Source: Trochalopteron elliotii (lineage: Eukaryota > Chordata > Aves > Passeriformes > Leiothrichidae). From it: a stretch of DNA of 64,000 nt. The notes below the pieces were generated by a model. That model saw only the letters and a list, made by a program, of their open reading frames with translations, was not told the origin of the DNA and searched no databases. The stretch is taken from positions 890,666 to 954,665 of the forward strand of contig JANPWX010000107.1 in the NCBI GenBank assembly GCA_024734555.1. The letters run 5' to 3'. The first letter of the stretch is position 1; each line of letters opens with the position of its first letter. Shown here piece by piece: positions 58,161-64,000 of the stretch. Made by a program: the position numbers and the translations under genes.

Positions 58161-61100
58161 AATTTTGTTTCTAATTTTTCCTTAGTGTTTCAGTGTCTCT
58201 CTGGCTCCTCCTTTGTGGTTTTGGGGACACACTTTGCCCTTGTTTTTCCCCCACCCAACAATTTATTAATACAAAAGGAATATAACCAGGTGAGGGGTTT
58301 CAGGTTGTGGAAAGTATCAGCTTTGCTACTGTATTTTATTTTCCCTTTATTTGGGAAAATATCAGTGTATTCAGATTTGATACCAGTCCTCTTTCTGGCT
58401 GAGGGTATCTGTGCTTCAATGGGAAGGCACATCCATTTGCAGAACATTGGTCTTGGAAGAGGTTCAGGTGTTGGGAGCAAAAAATGGGACAATTGGTGCC
58501 ATTTCTGCTGAACACATTGTTATTTGGGGCTGCTTTCATGTATTTTATAGTGTTGCTAGAGGGGTTTTTCTTTTTGACTGATGTTCTTGTATCTCTTTAT
58601 CAGTTTGTTTTCAAAATCCAGTTTATGAATGAACTTTGAGGACAGTCTGGTTCTTTGCTGCTGAAGTACAGTGTGGAGCAATTTTAATTATTTGCTCCAG
58701 CTAAGGGTTGGTGGAGCCCTTGCTCTGTTATAGCAGTGATTAGTTTGAAAGAAATCAGGATCTCTGCTGGTTTGGCAGTGGATTTTGGGTTGCTAACTGC
58801 TTGGGGTATAGTGAAGGCAACCAGTGAAAATCACCTGTGATTTAAGTATCATACAGCAGCAAACCTCTTTAAAGAAAAGTTTGATTTATTGCCCTTTGAT
58901 ACTGCCTCAAAATGTGGGCTCCTCCCACTATCCCAGAACAAGTGTCATACTTGAAGTGTATTGCAATCTAATACCTTGTAAAACTAAGTGTATCTAATTA
59001 ATTGTCCTAATATTTTTAGATTAGTGTTTATGATGGGAAACCTTATCCTCTTTGAAGTAATACCCAGAAAATGGCCAAGGCAAACAGCAAGCCTGCTGGG
59101 GAAAAGGAATGTCAGTTTGCAGACAAAAGTTGTTGTTTTTTTTTTTTTTTTTTTCTCCTGTTCAATAAGTGTCAGAGATTAATATTACTGAAGCTCTGAT
59201 TACATGGCCTAATCCATTTTAGTGAATAAATTTGGTCTTGATGTCCATTGCACCTACATTAACAAACCCTCCTCTCTTAGAGAGCCTAGGAGCCTATGGG
59301 AGAGATTTCAGATATATTAAACCCCATTACAGAAAATGTAATTTCTGTCAATATAATCCCATGTATTCTTCAATTTAGTACTTTAGAGATAACAAGCTAC
59401 TTACAATATATTTGCCTTTGGAGGATTAATTTACAAAGTGCACTATCTGGGAGACGCAGGCGGGCTCACATAAGCATAGCTTGTAAGGGTTATCAATTTC
59501 TGTGACCCCACAGCAGCCCTGGGAGATCAATTTTTTGAAGCCCTTTAAGATGCTGAATAAAGGAAAATGCCAAATACTTAGTGTGTATGAAGTGTGCTCC
59601 CAACATACTTACTTTAAAATGGAGGAATAGGAACATGAAATTTACGTGTTGTAAGTAATTCGGCTCAGCCAGAAAAAAAATTAGTGTTTTCTTCAACTTT
59701 ACGTCCTCCAGCCTTCATGCAGGTGTTACCCTGATTTATATGGTTGTCCTTCAGTTTAAGAATGGGTGCTTGGGCCCACTGAGAAGCTGTGGATACTCAT
59801 CAGGGTCTTGTTTAAGGATATTTAAGGATGGGGTGGAGAACGGGTGTGGTGCTTCTGTAGGGTCTGGGAGTGTGGGATTCAGCATGGACAAATGTGTCAG
59901 TTTGGGAGGGTTCATCCAAAGAAATTTTTCTAGAGGATGAACATAAGATGGATTCAACTAAAGCTGGTGGAATTTCTCCAGAGTGACCTTCAGTGGGTTT
60001 TCTTTCAGTTTTCTTTTCAAGGTGTTTTTCAGTACCCATCTCTCCTCGAGTATGAGGAGTTTTTACTTTGGCTTTGTGTCGGGTGTGTTCTTATAAGTTT
60101 CTTATGTGCAAGGAAAGAAAGAAAAGGGGTCAAAATGCATTAAAACTGAAGTTTGTGGATGTGGGGCAGACTTCCTCTGCTTGAGCTAGTTCAGTAATTC
60201 TGCCGTGGTGTTACAATTGTATAAATTATTGAAACAATTCCCCTTCTCTCCCCTGAGGCATGAGGATTTAACACTGTAAAGGCAGTGGGGCTTTCCTAAA
60301 TCACAGGTGGTGGGCAGAGATGCCAAAATATGGCAATTCAGCCCCTGCCTTTTGGGATGAGTGCTAAGGAACAAGGAGACTGTGGAGCTGTTGCTGAGTG
60401 TGCAGGTTGCATGGGGAATACCCAGCCATGAGGTGACCAGTGAGCTTCTCATCCCCTCCCAAATCCTGGGGGCTATGGAGCAACCTTCTCAAACATTTTT
60501 GCTGGATCCCTTTTCTTCTAAGGCAATGTGCAGAAGAAACTCTTCCTACCTAAATGTTTTGCTGCAGGGAAGAGCTAACATATAATTTCTGGGGGTTTTT
60601 TTTGCCTTTCTTAAGCAGGCTCATAAGTCATTCAGCCACAAATCACAAAAAAAAAAAAGAGAAAAAAATCGCTTTCCTCCTTAGATTCTTCCAAACTTGT
60701 TAACACACATGTACATTTTTGTATTAATGATGAGTCATTGTAAATCACTGTTGCAGAGATTAAATAAAATGCTGAAGGGCAGGCTGGGTGCAGATCAGTC
60801 ATAAATTATTGGCAGCAACACAGCATGTGGGAATACATGAAATGTGCATGAAAAACATAAACTCATGTCTGGTAGCATGGTCGTTAGCCCAGACTGGGAA
60901 TGCTGGATTTTCTGGCTGGAATTAGAAGTTTGCCACAGACCAGTCAGTGAAGAGAGCATTTGTTTTCTGCAGATTGAAAACATTTAAACGATTTTTTTTG
61001 TCATATTTTGAATGCCTTTCCAGTATGTGCTGGTTGCATACCTCAGTTCTGTGCTGTAACGAAAAAAAAGAGTTGATTTTCACATATGGGCTGCCCTGGT

Positions 61101-63500
61101 GTTGGGGCTCTCCAGGCTGATGCACAGAACCCCTCTTGATGGTGGAGGAGTCACAGGAATGGGATGATGATGTGGGATGTGCCAGGAAATATATCTGTGA
61201 AAGGGCACATGTCTTTAAAAATACCACAGTCACTTTACCATGACCCTTTTCATTGGGTTGTTTTAATTTTTTTTTAAAGTAATGAAATAATCCACACAGA
61301 GGATTTTTCCCCCCCTTTTTTTTTTCCCACATGACAACTTTGCTTGTGAATCACCAGTGTTGCCTTCTAGGACCATCTTTTTGCCTCAGTCAAGTTGTGG
61401 AGAGGGGGAGCCCTTACCCTGTTGCAAAATAAAAATAAATCTGTGGGAAGTATGAAGATAGCAGAGTTCAGATGTCATTAGCCCAAATGAGCCATTCAGG
61501 TCTCTGTCCTATCAGTTGTTTAACCCCACAGCAGTTTAGGGTTTCCAAGCACAGTAAGATGAAAAAGAAGGAGCCACTTGTAGGATGCCTGTATGGACAT
61601 GGTGGAGACCTGAACAGGTACAGGTTAATAAGTTGCTTTTCCCAGGTGATAAAAACAATGAATTGAAATATCCAGGTGTGATCCAATCACTTCTTACCTC
61701 AGCTGAGAGCCAGCCAGGCTGTATTGAACAATCTATATGGTTTTCTTGTTTACTACATCCCAGCTGAATCCCTTCCCATTAGGAGCTAATGGTGAATAAT
61801 TACTGGTGGTAGTCTATGAAGAAGAGAGAGCAATTCTAATCAAGGGCTGCATTAGGTGTCAGATGCTTGTTTATGTTGTAGAAAAGCCTTGCTGCACACA
61901 GATAGATGTTTGTATACTTGCAGAATAATGTGCTATATAACTTCCCTATATGTGCATGTCTATATGTGACTCTCTCTAAATAGTGCTGCGTGAAAATGAT
62001 CCAAAAAAATGAAAAAAAAAAAAAGAAAAAAATTGAGAATTTAAGTCCTTAAAGCTCCAGCCTTTATTTGGTGTTTCCATTCTGCTTTTTTTCCAAATAC
62101 CCTCGTGCTATCTAGGGCATAGCCCAGACAATGCTGGAGCAGCTAGTCAATATTTTATCTTGCCCTCATTCTTCCCTTCGTTTGTTGAGCTGTATTCAAC
62201 CCGTGCTTGAAGATGGAATTAATAATTACTGCTGGGCTTTCCTCTGGCACTTACTGCTGAAATACCCAAGTCCTTCCCTGACCTCCACGTGTTTATAAAT
62301 GCACACGTGGTGGGTCTGCATGGTATTTTTGCAGTTACCCTGCAAAGAGAAACAAAACTTTTGTCACAGAGGTGACTCCAGCACAGTCACAAGTTTTGGG
62401 TCGGTCTGGGACTGTGAGGTGACTCAGAATTACAGCAATTTATTCTCATTTAGGGTCCAGTGATCATTGAAACTTCATGTTTTGTGGAGACTCCCAAGTT
62501 TTGAGTGCCTTGGTGTCTTCCATTGCCAGTGTCCACTGTGGGGTATGCAGGAGAGAAGTGAGAAATCAGTAACTTATGGTGAAAGTTTTGGGTTCAATGA
62601 TTTACTCAGTAGCTCTCAATCAGTCCAAGGAAGCAGCAGAGCTGAATCCTCTTCTCCAGTGCAGCATTTGGCTGTATGAACCAGGACTGGCTTGCTTTGC
62701 TTCCTGCCTTAGTCATTCAACTTTGTCAAAGTTTATTACCTGTAGAAATAGATATTTTATTTTATAATGCCCTGTTCCTATAGCAGACATAATTGTCATT
62801 GGGATGCTGGAGGCATTGAGCCCTATCAAAAATGGTAGCATGAGCTGGTAACTGAACTGTAATAAAGTACATTAAAGACTAGGGTGCAAACAACTCTACT
62901 AATGTGTTGTCCTAACTCTTGAGTTCTTGATTTTATATTCTTTATATGTCAGTTTTGTGTATAATTTCCTAGGCTTGCAAAAAAAACACCAACCAAACAT
63001 ATTGGAAAAAATTATCAAATAATATAGTCCAAAAAAATTCCCTTATCTTGTTCTTGAGGTCAGATGAAGTGGATTTTACTGAAGCCTTGTAAGAAAGACA
63101 TTTCAGAAAGGCACCAAGACCAGCCCAAAGATGAGTGTGAAAAATCAGAGATGGACTTGGGATAGGAAGATCTGGCCACCTTGCTGTGTGTAGCACAGCC
63201 AGCTCAGAGCATAGACCCAGAGAAACAATTTATTACACTTTTAGTCCCCTCACAACTCTCCTCCAGCAGGAAATTTTCCTTCTGCCTCCATTTCTTTGCT
63301 AAGAAGAAATAAGAAATATTTCTTGTAAGAAGAAATAAGAGTAGAGGTAGAGCTTTGCTGCAGTAGCTGCATGGGGCAGGGCAGGAAGAGCTTTTCCATG
63401 GTGGGGACAGGAGCATCCTGCACTTCTCACGGGGCAGGGCTCCCCAGAACCTGGGAATGAATGGGGAGCACCACTGGGAAAGGGTGTCCTCTCCATCTGC
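58161..63500. other. Intron without recognised gene, downstream of the second exon
   Basis: Contains TGATTTAT at 58882-58889 and 59732-59739, T runs at 59136-59154 and about 61310-61325, and A-rich runs near 60648-60667 and 62006-62031. No exon, RNA gene or recognisable transposon is seen. Confidence 0.5.
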
Positions 63501-63510
63501 TCTCCTCCTG

Positions 63511-63619
63511 GCCTGCAGATGGTGGGGTTGTGGCTGGAGCAGATGGGGGAATGCAGGCTGGGAGATGCAGATGGAGAGGTGCAGATGGGACCAGATGCAG
63601 GTGGGGCAGATGCAGAAAG
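63511..63619. repeat. Degenerate GCAGATG-rich minisatellite
   Basis: CAGATG occurs six times in 97 bases (starting at 63516, 63540, 63568, 63582, 63592 and 63607) in a G-rich context with irregular spacing of 10-28 bases. It may be a decayed minisatellite. CAGATG is also an E-box core for neurogenic bHLH factors. Confidence 0.65.
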
Positions 63620-64000
63620 CCCCTCCACAAAGAGGACTGGCTGCACAACTCTCCACTTTTTTTTGGGAAACAGCTCCAGGGCCCCTCTTTTCCCTCTGTG
63701 GTTTTTATATCATAACATGCCAGGAGTTCAGTGCATCTAAAACACACCCAAACACCCCCAAATGCAAATGATGATATTGTCTGGTGTTTCCCACGTGTTT
63801 AGCCCCATTCCAGCCCCCTGGAGGGGATGGAACAGCTCCTTCCTGGGGCTGGGCGTTTAGCCTAGACATCATCTTTGCTCAATTCCTTTGCTGAGGGTGA
63901 TATTCACCCTGAGCAAAAGGCCAGCACATGACCAGTGCACCACTTTAGGCCCACTTAAGGACTATTTTTAGGGTGTAAGTGGGGGAGGAGGCCAGCAAAA
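63620..64000. other. Intron end of window, nothing recognised
   Basis: Mixed-composition sequence with no exon, repeat family or clear motif. The window ends inside the intron. Confidence 0.5.

Larger units (their letters stand above)
58155..64000 (+). other. MEIS1: MEIS1 downstream intron (intron 9 by human numbering), 5' portion
   Basis: Begins with GTAAGT after the split Trp codon and runs off the end of the window. The next expected exon (about 59 bases, starting with the last base of the Trp codon and coding FINARRRIVQP) was searched for by eye and not found, so the intron is longer than 5.8 kb. The content is ordinary AT-rich intron with poly-T at 59136-59154, A-rich runs near 60.65 and 62.0 kb, two TGATTTAT motifs and a GCAGATG-rich stretch near 63.5 kb. 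Confidence 0.85.

Noticed and set aside
58014..58511. A 165-codon open frame on the + strand, the longest in the window.
   Set aside because: It overlaps the MEIS1 exon at 58078-58154 in a different frame from the homeodomain. It has no recognisable domain and runs across a good splice donor. It is treated as chance.
63204..63656. A 150-codon minus-strand open frame with Cys/Pro-rich translation.
   Set aside because: The composition comes from the GCAGATG-rich repeat on the other strand. There is no recognisable protein family.
58161..64000. The next MEIS1 exon (coding FINARRRIVQP).
   Set aside because: Searched for by eye on the + strand and not found, so it presumably lies beyond the window.

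Overview
The window looks like a stretch of bird chromosome lying inside one large gene, the TALE homeobox gene MEIS1, transcribed on the + strand. The evidence is two short, well-spliced coding exons (29233-29378 and 58078-58154). Joined, they encode the acidic linker plus most of the homeodomain, and both carry residues typical of MEIS1 rather than MEIS2. Everything else is intron: the end of the upstream intron (1-29232), a complete 28.7 kb intron that splits the homeodomain (29379-58077), and the start of the next intron (58155-64000). No other protein gene, tRNA, rRNA, miRNA or CRISPR array could be supported. The many short open frames of 60-165 codons behave like chance frames in AT-rich intron.

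The organism call is avian, perhaps a passerine. It rests on very sparse interspersed repeats, two degraded CR1-like 3' ends (near 37.4 and 55.2 kb) and one solo-LTR-like block (about 48.0-48.45 kb) of a kind common in songbird genomes. The exons alone would fit almost any vertebrate.

Layout: 1-25 kb is mostly AT-rich intron with A/T tracts and microsatellites, broken by blocks of high-complexity sequence with CpG and homeodomain motifs (about 4.0-4.26, 4.86-5.18, 5.57-5.78, 8.38-8.80, 9.6-9.83 and 12.06-12.4 kb). A stronger block lies at 25.35-26.56 kb, with several TGACAG-type MEIS sites and much CpG. A C-rich, G-quadruplex-capable tract lies about 130 nt upstream of the first exon. The 28.7 kb intron, equivalent in position to the human MEIS1 intron linked to restless legs syndrome, holds further blocks at about 36.5-37.0, 39.4-40.5, 41.4-41.85, 44.4-44.76 (CpG-island-like with a TGTCA-N3-TGACA dyad), 47.6-47.9, 52.38-52.7 and 55.66-56.2 kb.

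The likely job of the region is to encode the DNA-binding domain of MEIS1 and to hold intronic enhancers that control it, possibly including autoregulation through MEIS/PBX/HOX sites. The enhancer calls are inference from composition and motifs. They need a cross-species alignment, which was not possible here. No wholly new system was found. The most unusual structures are the three-arm alternative hairpin at 44150-44201, the CpG-rich block next to it, and the immediate in-frame stop codons downstream of both splice donors.
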